Shown here: piece after piece, positions 25,801 to 35,064 of the stretch
Layout of the letters: each line of letters begins with the position of its first letter
Numbering within the stretch: position 1 is the first letter of the stretch
Translations under genes and position numbers: made by a program
NCBI GenBank assembly: GCA_963753545.1
Contig: CAVWCQ010000002.1
Location: 1 to 64,000 of the forward strand
DNA length: 64,000 nucleotides
Direction of reading: 5' to 3'
Source of the DNA: CAVWCQ01 sp963753545
GTDB lineage: Bacteria; Chloroflexota; Anaerolineae; Aggregatilineales; Aggregatilineaceae
Notes under the pieces: generated by a model
The model's database searches: none
Told to the model about the DNA's origin: nothing
What the model saw: the letters and a program-made list of their open reading frames with translations, nothing else

Positions 25801-25923
25801 GATCGTCCTCTCGGCCTTGCATTTTCCTAAACGGCCTTCTGATAACCCAATTCTAAACGACGGAACAGGCTATGCCCATTAGAAATGGCTTAAATTTCCG
25901 GCAGAGGATTGCATTTCAGAAAA

Positions 25924-25966
25924 TAGTAGTTTAGAATAGAACTACTAGTAAGTTTCCGAACTACTA
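25924..25966. promoter_or_regulatory. Operator-like repeats upstream of ABC exporter
   Basis: TAGTAGTT (25924-25931) and AACTACTA (25940-25947) form a perfect 8-base inverted repeat, and a further AACTACTA (25959-25966) repeats the right arm 19 bases on. The three boxes sit 120-160 bases before the ABC exporter genes and about 120 bases from the divergent LON gene. Three spaced copies suggest a transcription factor site; the factor is not in the window as far as I can tell. Confidence 0.5.
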
Positions 25967-26083
25967 TTGTCAACCTCGCCTGATATTATCGAGTGCTATA
26001 GACTTTTAAAAAGCCCCGAAAAGAGGGGGATAGGAAATTTAATCCTATCGTTCAGACAAGGCAGTTAAACGAGGGCCAATCTC

Positions 26084-26791
26084 ATGATGATCCGGTTGGA
26101 AAATGTTTCAAAGCGTTACCAGATGGGTGAAGTGTGTGTCACCGCGCTTGATAATGTCTCGCTCACGATTGACAAAGGCGAGTTTGTTGTCGTCCTTGGG
26201 CCGTCCGGCAGCGGCAAGACAACCCTGTTAAATATCATCGGCGCGCTCGATGTGCCCACTGAAGGTAAGGTCCATATCAATGGTGGTAATCTATCGTTAA
26301 ACAGGCGAACTGATCGCTTCAAATTTCGCCGCCAGACGGTGAGCTTCATTTTCCAGACTTTCAACCTGTTTCCCAGTTTGACCGCACTGGAAAATGTGCA
26401 GTTCGTGCTGGACATGGGAAATGCACCTAACAGCCGGGAAAAAGCGGCTCAAGTCTTGGCCGATGTGGGATTAGGCCAGCGGGTAAATCATTTTCCGCAC
26501 GAACTGTCGGGGGGTGAACAACAGCGTGTTGCCATCGCGCGGGCGTTGGCGACAGGAAACCCTGTTCTGCTGGCAGACGAGCCAACAGGCGAACTCGACT
26601 TTCAAACGGGCATCCAGATTTTGGTATCTCTTCAGTGCCAGGCCCAGGCCGGTAAAACCGTGCTGGTTGTGACCCACAACCGCGAGATTTCACGCATTGC
26701 TGACCGTGTGATCGAACTCAGCAGTGGGCGGATCATTTCTGACGGCGCGCCGCGTGATGGCAAGACTGAAATAGCCAAGTTGAGCTGGTAG
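26084..26791 (+). CDS. ABC transporter ATP-binding protein, MacB/LolD type
   Basis: 235 residues. Walker A GPSGSGKT (39-46), ABC signature LSGGEQQRVAIARA, Walker B VLLADEPTGELD and switch His in VVTHNREI. The TFNLFPSLTALENVQ Q-loop region is typical of the MacB/LolD/FtsE group, which powers mechanotransmission across the membrane and not solute channels. It pairs with the FtsX-like permease 10 bases downstream. ATG at 26084 has GAGGG 8 bases upstream (26087 also possible). Confidence 0.92.
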   Translation: MMIRLENVSKRYQMGEVCVTALDNVSLTIDKGEFVVVLGPSGSGKTTLLNIIGALDVPTEGKVHINGGNLSLNRRTDRFKFRRQTVSFIFQTFNLFPSLTALENVQFVLDMGNAPNSREKAAQVLADVGLGQRVNHFPHELSGGEQQRVAIARALATGNPVLLADEPTGELDFQTGIQILVSLQCQAQAGKTVLVVTHNREISRIADRVIELSSGRIISDGAPRDGKTEIAKLSW

Positions 26792-26801
26792 GAGGCGTGA
26801 C

Positions 26802-29249
26802 ATGAAACAAGTACGATTCTGGCTTCGCTGGTCACGCCGCGACCTGCGGGAACGTTGGCTGCAAGTGAGCGCAATTGCTCTCATTATTGCACTGGGCACA
26901 GGTATCTATGCTGGGCTGGGCAGCGCCACACCCTGGCGTCACATGTCCTACGATGAAAGCTATGCCAAGCTGAACATGTACGATCTACAAGTCGAACTGG
27001 GCAGCGAAAACTACGCTAATGGCGACGATCTAATGGCGGCTGTCAACAGCATCGAGCACTCCGCCTGGATCAAGCAGGCAGAAACACGCCTGCTTGCGCC
27101 TACCCTGGTTGACGTATCGACAGATGGCGACACGATTTATGTGCCGGGACAGATCATGGGTGTAGATGTATCTGGTGGCGGGCCAAAGATCAATGGAATT
27201 GCGATCAAGAAGGGGCGCGGGCTGGAACCGGGTGATGCCGAGCAGGGTAATGCTGTGTTGGAGTACCAGTTCGCGTCGTATTATAACTTGCCGGCCAGCG
27301 GCACAGTCCATCTGAGCGGCGATGTTCCACTGAACTATGTGGGCCAGGGTATGACGCCGGAATATTTTATGGTCATTGCCAACGAAGTTGGATTCAAGGA
27401 CGAAGCGAACTTCGCAGTAGTGATGATTCCACTTGAAACGGCTCAGGCGCTTACCGGGCGTTCCGGCATGGTCAACGATATGGTATTGACACTCACCAAA
27501 GATGCCGATATCGAGACGATACAGGCGGAAATAAAAAATGCAGTTGCACAAGATCTGCCGGGAATCAGCGTATCGTTTTTGGAGCCGGAAAAAGACCCGG
27601 CTTATGCAATGTTATATGGCGATGTGAACAGCGACGACCAGTTTTTCAAGCTGATTGCCTATCTGTTCCTGGCGGGGGCCGCGTTTGGCACGTTCAATCT
27701 GGCCAGCCGCATTGTCGAAGCGCAGCGGCGGCAGATTGAAATCGGCATGGCCCTGGGAATCTCGCCGCGCCTGCTAGCAATCCGCCCGCTGTTGGTGGGC
27801 ATCCAAATCGCCGTGTTGGGCGTGATCTTTGGCCTCGGTATTGGCCTGCTGGTCAGCAAACTGTTTGGCGGCATGATAGCGGACCTGATGCCCATGCCTG
27901 TGTGGGAAACGCCGTTTCAACTGGATATCTTCGTGCAGGCGGCAGCGCTCGGTATTTTCCTGCCCCTGGCGGCAACGATTTACCCGGTCTGGCGCGCTGT
28001 ACGCGTGCTGCCGATTGATGCGATCAAAACTGGCTACCTGGTTTCTAAAGGCGGCGGGCTGGCTCCTCTGCTGGCACGCGTTCCGCTGCCGGGTAAGAGT
28101 TTTCTGCAGATGCCATTTCGTAACCTGCTGCGTTCACCGCGCCGGACCCTGTTGACACTGCTCGGAATTGGCATGGCGATCACAACGTTGATCGCGATGA
28201 TGGGCATGCTCGACAGCTTTTTCGGCGTGATTGACAATGGTGAGGATGAGTTTTTGCAGGACAAGCCGCGCCGTATGATTGTGTCACTCAATACATTCTA
28301 CCCACTCAAGTCGGAACAGATTTCGGCGATCCAGAACACGCCCGAACTGAGCAGTATTGTTCCGGTGATCTATGTGGGCGGAGAACTGCACAATGGCGAC
28401 AAGTCGATAGATGTCTCGATTGAAATGCTGGATATGACCAACCCGCTATGGACGCCAACGTTGGACGAGGGCAAGCGCCAGTCGGATGGGCCGGGGATCA
28501 TCATCTCAAAGAAGGCCGCTCATGACCTGGACGTGAGTGTGGGTGATATGATCACGGTAAAGCATCTGCGCCGCGAGGGGCCGGTGTCGTATCCGTTAGT
28601 TGAAACCCGAATGAAGGTGATCGGTATTCACGCCAACCCGCTGCGCCCGCTTTCGTATATGGACAGCACTCAAGCAAGCCTGATGGGTCTGGACGGGTTC
28701 GCTAACTCGCTCTATGTCAATCCGGCCCCAGGGGCCAGCCGGGGCGATGTGCAGCGCGCCCTGTTCCAACAGCCAGGCGTTGCTTCGGTACGGCCCGTAT
28801 CCGCTTTCACCGAAACGCTCAAGGCGATGATGAATCTGCTTATCGGATTTATGTCCATCGTGGTCGGCGCGGTAGTCGTGCTGGCTTTCCTGATCGCATT
28901 CAACTCGACCAGCATCAATGTCGATGAGCGCGCCAGGGAAATCGCAACGATGTTTGCCTTTGGCCTGCCCATTCGGACCGTCACCCGGATGACCATGATC
29001 GAAAATCTGATTACGGGCATTCTGGGCACAATCGTTGGCTGTGGCCTGGGCTATGGCGCGTTGTTGTGGATGATGGGCGCTCGCCTCGAAACGATGCTTC
29101 CCGATGTCAGCCTGCCCATTATTATTGCGCCGCTGTCGTGGTTAATGGCGCTTGTGCTGGGTGTCGTCGTGGTAACCCTCACCCCACTGCTCAGCATCCG
29201 CAAAATGGCGCGCATGAACCTGCCTTCGACTCTCCGCGTGATGGAGTAA
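26802..29249 (+). CDS. FtsX/MacB-family ABC transporter permease
   Basis: 815 residues. An N-terminal helix (VSAIALIIALGTGIYAGLG), a large outside domain, three membrane helices with one FtsX module (about residues 275-405), then a second helix-domain-three-helix unit ending in the second FtsX module near residues 690-805. This double layout is that of long permeases that export or relocate lipids, peptides or lipoproteins. GGAGG sits just before ATG 26802. It probably forms an exporter with the preceding ATPase; the substrate cannot be told. Confidence 0.9.
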   Translation: MKQVRFWLRWSRRDLRERWLQVSAIALIIALGTGIYAGLGSATPWRHMSYDESYAKLNMYDLQVELGSENYANGDDLMAAVNSIEHSAWIKQAETRLLAPTLVDVSTDGDTIYVPGQIMGVDVSGGGPKINGIAIKKGRGLEPGDAEQGNAVLEYQFASYYNLPASGTVHLSGDVPLNYVGQGMTPEYFMVIANEVGFKDEANFAVVMIPLETAQALTGRSGMVNDMVLTLTKDADIETIQAEIKNAVAQDLPGISVSFLEPEKDPAYAMLYGDVNSDDQFFKLIAYLFLAGAAFGTFNLASRIVEAQRRQIEIGMALGISPRLLAIRPLLVGIQIAVLGVIFGLGIGLLVSKLFGGMIADLMPMPVWETPFQLDIFVQAAALGIFLPLAATIYPVWRAVRVLPIDAIKTGYLVSKGGGLAPLLARVPLPGKSFLQMPFRNLLRSPRRTLLTLLGIGMAITTLIAMMGMLDSFFGVIDNGEDEFLQDKPRRMIVSLNTFYPLKSEQISAIQNTPELSSIVPVIYVGGELHNGDKSIDVSIEMLDMTNPLWTPTLDEGKRQSDGPGIIISKKAAHDLDVSVGDMITVKHLRREGPVSYPLVETRMKVIGIHANPLRPLSYMDSTQASLMGLDGFANSLYVNPAPGASRGDVQRALFQQPGVASVRPVSAFTETLKAMMNLLIGFMSIVVGAVVVLAFLIAFNSTSINVDERAREIATMFAFGLPIRTVTRMTMIENLITGILGTIVGCGLGYGALLWMMGARLETMLPDVSLPIIIAPLSWLMALVLGVVVVTLTPLLSIRKMARMNLPSTLRVME

Positions 29250-29289
29250 ACAGCCGCGTCATTTTCTCGTGTGGGAAAAAAACCTGGAC

Positions 29290-29318
29290 AACAACAGCCC
29301 TTCGCCAGGGCTGTTGTT
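29290..29318. terminator. Bidirectional terminator hairpin
   Basis: Perfect 11-base stem AACAACAGCCC / GGGCTGTTGTT with a 7-base loop, between the convergent exporter permease and CNNM/CorC genes. A T-rich stretch (TTTGTGTT) follows on the plus strand; seven A (T on minus) lie 10 bases to the left. Confidence 0.75.
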
Positions 29319-29326
29319 TGTGTTCG

Positions 29327-30664
29327 CTACGGCTGGGGAGCGTCGCGCCGAATCATGCTCACACGCGCTACACGCATCCCGTCCATCTGCTCGACGCAGG
29401 CCTCGTAATTACCGAAGCGCACCTTGTCCTTGGCCGTGGGGATGCGGCCCAGTCGTTCCGCGATGTATCCGCCAATGGTCGTGGAATGCACCAGATCCCC
29501 GCCCGGATTGCCGAAGCGTTCGATCACATCGTCCAGCGTAACCAGCCCATCCAACATCGTGACGTCGCCTTCCTCGTTGAACGGCGCGTCATCCTCAATA
29601 TCAAACTCGTCACCCACCTCGCCAACCAGTTCTTCGAGAATATCTTCCATCGTGGCGATCCCGGCCATACCGCCGTACTCATCCATGACTACCGCGAGGT
29701 GAATCTTGGTGCGCTGCATGTTATCAAGCACTTTATCGACACTCACCGTTTCAGGCACATACAGCGGCTGGCGCAGCATCGAGCGCATATCAAAAGCCGC
29801 ACCGTCCTGCGTCAGCAGTTCGGGGCGGCGGATGATCTCGTTAAACAGGTCCTTGGTATGGAGAATACCGACCAGATTATCGATTTTTTCCTCATAGACG
29901 GGATAGCGCGAGTGATGCTGATCGGCTACCTGATTCAGCAGTACGCGCAAGGGAATATCGACAGGCAGGCCATCGACCTCAACGCGGGGCTGCATCACTT
30001 CCTGGATCGAAATATCGCTGAAGTCAAAGACGCGGCGAAGCAGAATTTCCTCGCTTTTCTGCAGAATGCCCGCTTCCTGGCTGCTGTGAACCAACATCTC
30101 CAGTTCTTCCGCCGAATGGACCTGGGAATGGCCCCCTGCCGGTTCAAACCCCAGCAGACGCACAACCGCATTGCCCACACTATTCATCAAATAAATCACC
30201 GGGCGGAAAATACGCAGGAACATGGTGGTTGGACGAGAGATAATCAGCGCCGTGCCTTCGGGCCGCTGGAGGGCTATTGACTTGGGAGCCAGTTCACCCA
30301 GAACGATATGAAGCATCGTCACCAGAGAGAAGCCAACAACGATGGCAACGGTGTGGCCGATCTGTTCCACCGTTTTTTCCGGTAAAAGAAATTCCAGCAC
30401 AGGTTCCAGCAGGCGAGCAACGGCTGGTTCACCGATCCAGCCCAGGCCCAGGCTGGCCAGGGTAATGCCAAGCTGCGTGGCAGCAATATAGCTGTCCAGA
30501 TGCTTGAGCGCTTCATCAGCGACGCGCGCCCCCTCGTGGCCTTCAGCGGCAAGCTGGGCGATCCGCGTCCGGCGCGAGCCTACCAGGGCAAATTCTCCCG
30601 CCACGAAAAAGCCATTCATGAACACCAGAAGAAAAACGGCCAGCATGCCGAGAAATGCATCCAT
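29327..30664 (-). CDS. CNNM/CorC-family membrane protein (hemolysin-like)
   Basis: 445 residues. An N-terminal DUF21 (CNNM) membrane domain with about four helices (FLLVFMNGFFVAGEFALV, ATQLGITLASLGLGWIGEPAVARLL), then a CBS pair (about residues 200-340) and a C-terminal CorC/HlyC domain (DGLVTLDDVIERFG, TIGGYIAERLGRIP). Such proteins are linked to Mg2+/Co2+ or Na+ efflux; older databases call them hemolysins. ATG at 30664. Monocistronic; terminator at 29290-29318. Confidence 0.9.
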   Translation of the reverse strand: MDAFLGMLAVFLLVFMNGFFVAGEFALVGSRRTRIAQLAAEGHEGARVADEALKHLDSYIAATQLGITLASLGLGWIGEPAVARLLEPVLEFLLPEKTVEQIGHTVAIVVGFSLVTMLHIVLGELAPKSIALQRPEGTALIISRPTTMFLRIFRPVIYLMNSVGNAVVRLLGFEPAGGHSQVHSAEELEMLVHSSQEAGILQKSEEILLRRVFDFSDISIQEVMQPRVEVDGLPVDIPLRVLLNQVADQHHSRYPVYEEKIDNLVGILHTKDLFNEIIRRPELLTQDGAAFDMRSMLRQPLYVPETVSVDKVLDNMQRTKIHLAVVMDEYGGMAGIATMEDILEELVGEVGDEFDIEDDAPFNEEGDVTMLDGLVTLDDVIERFGNPGGDLVHSTTIGGYIAERLGRIPTAKDKVRFGNYEACVEQMDGMRVARVSMIRRDAPQP

Positions 30665-30793
30665 ACGTTTTTTCCGTTCGGTTATTGTTTCCGCACCTAT
30701 AGAAAATATACAAGGGTAAGGCCTATGTTCAAAGAAGCAGGCGGTTTATACTTAGCTTTCAAATGCGACCTTTAAACGAGAGGAGCTTGGAGC

Positions 30794-31102
30794 ATGTACA
30801 TCGTTCATGTATTTGTTCATGTAAAGCCCGACAAACTCGATGCCTTCCGCGCTGCCACCCTTGAAAATGCCCGTAACAGCGTGCAGGAACCGGGCATCGC
30901 TCGCTTTGACGTGATCCAGCAGGCCGACGATCCAACGCGCTTTGTGCTGGTCGAAGTATACCGTACGCCGGACGATCCGCCTCATCACCGTGAAACCGCG
31001 CATTATAAAGCGTGGGCGGCAGCAGTAGCGGATATGCTGGCTGAACCACGCAGTAAAATCGTCTATGGCAATGTCTTCCCCGGCGAAGACGGGTGGGGAT
31101 GA
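30794..31102 (+). CDS. Antibiotic biosynthesis monooxygenase-domain protein (LsrG/YgiN type)
   Basis: 102 residues with the dimeric alpha-beta ABM fold: MYIVHVFVHVKPDKLDAFRAAT, EPGIARFDVIQQADDPTRFVLVEVYR and HRETAHYKAW with the conserved His. Small enzymes of this fold act as quinol monooxygenases or isomerases without cofactor. ATG at 30794 has GGAG upstream. Its stop overlaps the start of the alcohol dehydrogenase gene in an ATGA, so the two products probably act in one pathway. Confidence 0.82.
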   Translation: MYIVHVFVHVKPDKLDAFRAATLENARNSVQEPGIARFDVIQQADDPTRFVLVEVYRTPDDPPHHRETAHYKAWAAAVADMLAEPRSKIVYGNVFPGEDGWG

Positions 31103-32256
31103 GCGGGATGCGCTTTGAATTTGTCACTGCCGGGCGGATTCTCTTTGGGGTGGGCACGCAACGCGAGGCCGGATCGATTGCCGCCAGCCTGGGACAGCGC
31201 GCCCTGCTGGTCACGACGCCAGACGCGGAGCGTGCCGCGCCGCTGATAACCCTGCTCGAAAAACACGGTGTCGCCCACGTTCCGTTTACGGTGCAAGGCG
31301 AACCCACTATTGAGGTGGTCCAGGCCGGGACACAACTCGCACAGGGCTGTGATCTGGTCATCGCATTTGGCGGCGGCAGCGTGATCGACACGGGCAAAGC
31401 GGTTGCGGCACTGCTGCGGAATGGCGGCGACCTGTACGACTACCTGGAAGTGATCGGGCGCGGACAGCCGCTCAAGAACCCTTCCGCCCCAATGATCGCC
31501 ATCCCGACCACAGCGGGAACGGGGTCGGAAGTGACACGCAACGCGGTATTGGCCTCGCCTGAACACCGCGTCAAGGTCAGCCTGCGCAGCCCGCACATGC
31601 TGCCTACCGTCGCCCTGGTCGATCCTGAACTGACGTATTCGCTGCCGCCGCAGATCACGGCGTATACCGGGCTGGACGCGCTGACACAGGTGATCGAGCC
31701 GCTGGTATCCGTTAAGGCTAATCCGATGACGGATGCGCTCTGCCGGGAAGCGATCAGCCGGGCGGCGCAATCCTTGCTGACAGCCTACCAACACGGGGAT
31801 GATGCAGCGGCGCGCGAAGATATGGCGCTGGCCAGCCTGTTTGGCGGGCTGGCCCTGGCGAACGCGGGATTAGGGGCGGTACATGGCTTTGCGGGGCCGT
31901 TGGGTGGCATGTTTGATGCGCCACATGGGGCCATCTGCGCGGCGCTGCTGCCGTATGTCATGGCAACCAATATCGCGGCGCTGCGCGAGCGCCAGCCAGA
32001 CGGCGAAGGACTGCGGCGTTACGGCGAAGTTGCACGGCTGCTCACGAGGAATCCGTCGGCGGCTGCCGAAGATGGAGCGGCATGGGTAGCGACCCTGTGC
32101 CAGCAGATGAACATCCCGCTGCTGTCCAGTTATGGACTGGAGAAGGGCGATTTTGCCGTGCTGATCGAAAAATCGGCGGCAGCCAGTTCGATGAAGGGCA
32201 ATCCCATCGCACTCACGCCGGACGAGATGCAGACTATCCTAGAGCGGGCATTGTAG
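31099..32256 (+). CDS. Iron-type (group III) alcohol dehydrogenase-like protein
   Basis: 385 residues: NAD-binding GGGSVIDTGK (91-100), IPTTAGTGSEVT (135-146) and C-terminal helical domain. Metal-site positions by comparison with FucO: Asp193 (GLDALTQ), His262 (VHGFAG) and His276 (DAPHG) are kept, but the second ligand His is Gln197 and the conserved second His of the H-x-x-x-H pair is Gly266. The enzyme may use another metal or be a metal-independent reductase of the maleylacetate-reductase kind. ATG at 31099 overlaps the previous stop (ATGA). An EamA transporter follows after 7 bases, suggesting export or import of the substrate. Confidence 0.87.
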   Translation: MSGMRFEFVTAGRILFGVGTQREAGSIAASLGQRALLVTTPDAERAAPLITLLEKHGVAHVPFTVQGEPTIEVVQAGTQLAQGCDLVIAFGGGSVIDTGKAVAALLRNGGDLYDYLEVIGRGQPLKNPSAPMIAIPTTAGTGSEVTRNAVLASPEHRVKVSLRSPHMLPTVALVDPELTYSLPPQITAYTGLDALTQVIEPLVSVKANPMTDALCREAISRAAQSLLTAYQHGDDAAAREDMALASLFGGLALANAGLGAVHGFAGPLGGMFDAPHGAICAALLPYVMATNIAALRERQPDGEGLRRYGEVARLLTRNPSAAAEDGAAWVATLCQQMNIPLLSSYGLEKGDFAVLIEKSAAASSMKGNPIALTPDEMQTILERAL

Positions 32257-32263
32257 GAGCATT

Positions 32264-33169
32264 ATGAAACGCTGGCAGGCTGATCTTACGTTAGGGATGA
32301 TCGCCCTCATCTGGGGATCGACGTTTGTCCTGGTCAAAAATGCGCTCGATACCGTCGAACCACTGAACTTCCTTGGGCCGCGGTTCCTGGTCGCCGTGAC
32401 CGCCCTGGTGATCCTGTTCTGGCGGCGCGTGCGGCACACCACCCGCCAGGAACTGATCGCCGGGGGGATGCTCGGCCTTTTCCTGGCGTCGGGTTACACC
32501 TTCCAGACGATTGGCCTGCAAACAACGACGACCGCCAAGGCCGGGTTTATCACCGGGCTGAGTGTGGTGATTGTACCGATTCTGGCAACTCTTCTGCTGC
32601 GGCGTCCGCCGGGGCGATGGCCGACAGTGGGCATTCTAGCGGCGACGGTTGGATTGGCCTGCCTGTCGCTCAACGCCGATCTGAGCGTGCAGACGGGCGA
32701 CCTGTGGGTGATGGCCTGCGCCGTGTCCTTCGCCCTGCACATTGTCGCGGTGAGCCGCTATTCACCGGGGATGGATGCAGTGCGGCTGGCGATTGTCCAG
32801 ATCGGGCTGGCGGGGATTCTGTGCACGGCTGGCACGTTTATCTTTGAGTCGCCCACCCTCGATCTGTCCGGTCAGACGTGGTTCGCCATCATCTTCACCG
32901 GGCTGCTGGCGACGGCGCTGGTATTCAGCCTGCAAGTGATCGTCCAGCGTTACACCACGCCGACCCACACGGCGCTGCTGTTCAGCCTGGAACCTGTCTT
33001 CGCGGCGTTCTTCGGCTGGTGGTGGGCCAGCGAAAACCTGGGGGCGCGGGAGCTGATCGGCTGCGGGCTGATCCTGCTGGGCATGATCATCGCGGAGGTC
33101 GGAGCAGCGCCGGAAGCGGAGCCAGTCGTCCCGGTGATCGACTGTTCGGAGGCAGGGGCGGCGCGGTAA
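32264..33169 (+). CDS. EamA/DMT-family transporter
   Basis: 301 residues, ten membrane helices in two EamA repeats (IALIWGSTFVLVKNAL at the N-terminus; AIIFTGLLATALVFSLQV in the second repeat). This family moves small metabolites such as amino acids; it is co-transcribed with the alcohol dehydrogenase-like gene, 7 bases upstream, with a ribosome site (AGGAG) overlapping that gene's stop. The C-terminus is a short acidic tail. Confidence 0.9.
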   Translation: MKRWQADLTLGMIALIWGSTFVLVKNALDTVEPLNFLGPRFLVAVTALVILFWRRVRHTTRQELIAGGMLGLFLASGYTFQTIGLQTTTTAKAGFITGLSVVIVPILATLLLRRPPGRWPTVGILAATVGLACLSLNADLSVQTGDLWVMACAVSFALHIVAVSRYSPGMDAVRLAIVQIGLAGILCTAGTFIFESPTLDLSGQTWFAIIFTGLLATALVFSLQVIVQRYTTPTHTALLFSLEPVFAAFFGWWWASENLGARELIGCGLILLGMIIAEVGAAPEAEPVVPVIDCSEAGAAR

Positions 33170-33500
33170 GAATGGTGCGGCGCACCAAAGGGATAAAAAT
33201 AGGCGTTCGGGGTGGCAACGCCTGGGGTTAAAACCCGCAGGCTATTGAGGAAAAAGTGCGCTGAAGGGATCGCCCATATTATTCGGTTTCTGGCGCTGCT
33301 TCAGGGTTTGGACTGAGGCGCAATAACAGTGTGGTGAAGAACGATCACTAAATTCAACAAAATGTGTGCTAAAGGAGCTAAAAGATGGCTTTTCGGGCAT
33401 TAGTTGATTATTAGCGGCGGAAAGTGATCATTTAGACAGCAGGGCAGATGCGGGATAGTTATAAATAAAACTATTACTGCTCCCTCGAATTTAACATTCT

Positions 33501-33590
33501 AACTTTGCCCGAAAATTAGTTGATCACTTCGTCGCGTGGCAATTCCGCGATCACTTATTTTTGGGGGGTGTCACTAACTGTTTTCTAACC
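33501..33590. repeat. Diverged intergenic repeat, copy 2
   Basis: Partner of 4716-4803, with the identical 19-mer at 33512-33530. Nearby in the same gap (33345-33560) the palindromic core GATCACT or AGTGATC occurs four times (about 33346, 33424, 33522, 33549). The gap 33170-33800 holds no gene I can support apart from this block and hairpins. Confidence 0.5.
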
Positions 33591-33670
33591 CGGTCCCTAC
33601 TCCCTAAAATGGCCTCCGCCAGAAGGTGGGTATTACAGCCCGTGAGCCTCAAAGAAAGCATCAAAAAAAC

Positions 33671-33691
33671 GGGCGCAGCAAGCGGCGCCCC
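33671..33691. repeat. Hairpin with CCCCTAC tail
   Basis: GGGCGC / GCGCCC stem with a short loop, followed by CCTAC. It resembles the tails of the intergenic hairpins at 49118 and 61139 and may be a family member. Confidence 0.35.
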
Positions 33692-33764
33692 TACACCTGC
33701 TCAGGCGAAGTGAGAGATACTATCTCATTATAGTACATATGTTCTAAAAGGGCAATACCCTGGA

Positions 33765-33802
33765 CAAAAACGGGTGCAGCCTAGCTGAGCAGGCCGCACC
33801 CG
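33765..33802 (-). terminator. Rho-independent terminator of aldo/keto reductase
   Basis: Stem CGGGTGCxGCCT / AGGCxGCACCCG (33771-33782 with 33791-33802, one mismatch), followed on the minus strand by TTTTTG. It lies 9 bases beyond the aldo/keto reductase stop. Confidence 0.8.
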
Positions 33803-33810
33803 AATGCGGG

Positions 33811-34827
33811 CTAAACAGAGGCGGCGGTGAGAAACTTCATCTGTTCGGCGGTCAGGTGGATGTTGAGCGCGCCCATGTTGTGCTCAAACTGCTCCATCCG
33901 GCTGGCGGCGATGATGGGAATGACGCGGGGATCGTGGTGAAGCATCCAGGCCAGAACAAGCTGGCTGTTACTCACACCCAATTCCTGAGCCATCGTAGAG
34001 AGAACATCTAGCCGGGCGCGCGAGTCATCGGTGTTGTAGAGGGGCCAGTTATAGTATCTGGCGCGCTTCTCGGCGTCGTCGTAGATGCCTTTGAGCAGCG
34101 GTGAATAGGCGACCAGGGTGACGTCCTCATTGGCGGTGAAGTAGTCAAGCATTTCATCATCGACATGGGCGGAGATACCGAGATTGGCTCCCGCTTTGGG
34201 GCGGAGATAGGAATATTCCTGCTGGGCGGCGACATAGGCAGCCCAGCCATGCGCAGCGCTGACATTCATGCCGCGTTCGATCCGCCATGTGCGCTGATTG
34301 CTGCACGCGATATAACGCACTTTGCCCGCCTGGACCAGATCGTTCAGTGCGCCAAGCGTCTCTTCGAGCGGCGTGTTCCGATCATCGACGTGGGTATAGT
34401 AGAGATCGATGACATCGGTTTGCAGGCGGCGCAGGCTGCCTTCGACGCTCCGGCGGATGGTGGCGGCGGCTAATCCCTCGTAGGCCTGGGGAACGCGATC
34501 CCAGTAGACATTGCCCTGATCATCACGCAGCGATTTGAGGTCATCAATCCGCGCGCCGACTTTGGTTGCCAGGACGATTTTGTCGCGGTTGCCGCGCTCT
34601 TTCATCCACTGACCGAGCAGCGTTTCGCTCTCGTCACCGACAAACTGGCCCGTGCCCATCCACCACGCGTAACAGTTCGCGGTATCGATGAAGTTGCCGC
34701 CCTGATCCATGAAGCAGTCGAGCATCTGATAGGAGGTGGATTTGTCGATGGTGCTGCCCATCAGCATCGCACCGAGGCAGAATTGGCTGACGTGTTCGCC
34801 CGTATTGGCAAGGGTTACTTTTTGCAT
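33811..34827 (-). CDS. Aldo/keto reductase
   Basis: 338 residues, TIM-barrel NADPH oxidoreductase. Catalytic tetrad visible: Asp in FIDTANCYAW, Tyr in the same stretch, Lys in VLATKVGAR and His in LYYTHVDDRNTP. The C-terminal SNSQLVLAWMLHHDPRVIPIIAASR binds the cofactor. ATG at 34827 was chosen because the family's N-terminus (VTLANTGEHVSQFCLGAMLMG) begins there and AAAGGA precedes it; the open frame continues 44 codons upstream without conserved features. Substrate unknown, probably an aldehyde or sugar. Own terminator at 33765-33802. Confidence 0.9.
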   Translation of the reverse strand: MQKVTLANTGEHVSQFCLGAMLMGSTIDKSTSYQMLDCFMDQGGNFIDTANCYAWWMGTGQFVGDESETLLGQWMKERGNRDKIVLATKVGARIDDLKSLRDDQGNVYWDRVPQAYEGLAAATIRRSVEGSLRRLQTDVIDLYYTHVDDRNTPLEETLGALNDLVQAGKVRYIACSNQRTWRIERGMNVSAAHGWAAYVAAQQEYSYLRPKAGANLGISAHVDDEMLDYFTANEDVTLVAYSPLLKGIYDDAEKRARYYNWPLYNTDDSRARLDVLSTMAQELGVSNSQLVLAWMLHHDPRVIPIIAASRMEQFEHNMGALNIHLTAEQMKFLTAASV

Positions 34828-34933
34828 TGAGGTGTATCCTTTGTACGTGAATTGATGCACTGTGGGCAGTCTACAACTTGGAGCGCGCTCGAAGTCAAGG
34901 GGGCAAACGACTAATGAGGATAAGCTAACTGGC

Positions 34934-35059
34934 TTACCAGCGATCCGAACCATCGCCACTCAGGACACGATTGAGCTTGGCGAGATAATAGTCTGGCAGG
35001 ATCATTCTGGCGGCGACAGCACGAGCAGCAGCAAGTTCTTCATCCAGCGGCAGGCCCAT
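34934..35059 (-). CDS. C-terminal fragment of helical-repeat protein (after frameshift)
   Basis: 41 codons in another frame directly after the stop of the gene at 35065-36015, from ATG 35057-35059 to TAA at 34934-34936. The peptide (GLPLDEELAAARAVAARM, then ILPDYYLAKLNRVL) is helical and well composed. If one C is restored in a CGCCG-CTT stretch near 35080 the two frames fuse smoothly (RRLETLTKMGLPL). It is probably the true C-terminus of that protein, but could be a tiny separate gene. Confidence 0.45.
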   Translation of the reverse strand: MGLPLDEELAAARAVAARMILPDYYLAKLNRVLSGDGSDRW

Positions 35060-35064
35060 TTTTG

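Noticed and set aside
29066..30280. 404-codon open frame on the plus strand
   Set aside because: It runs over the end of the exporter permease and antisense to the CNNM/CorC gene; both of those are clear families, and the terminator hairpin at 29290 lies within it.
33385..33414. Nine-codon frame with AAGGAG 8 bases upstream
   Set aside because: Nice ribosome site, but a nine-residue product with no downstream gene to attenuate; likely chance.
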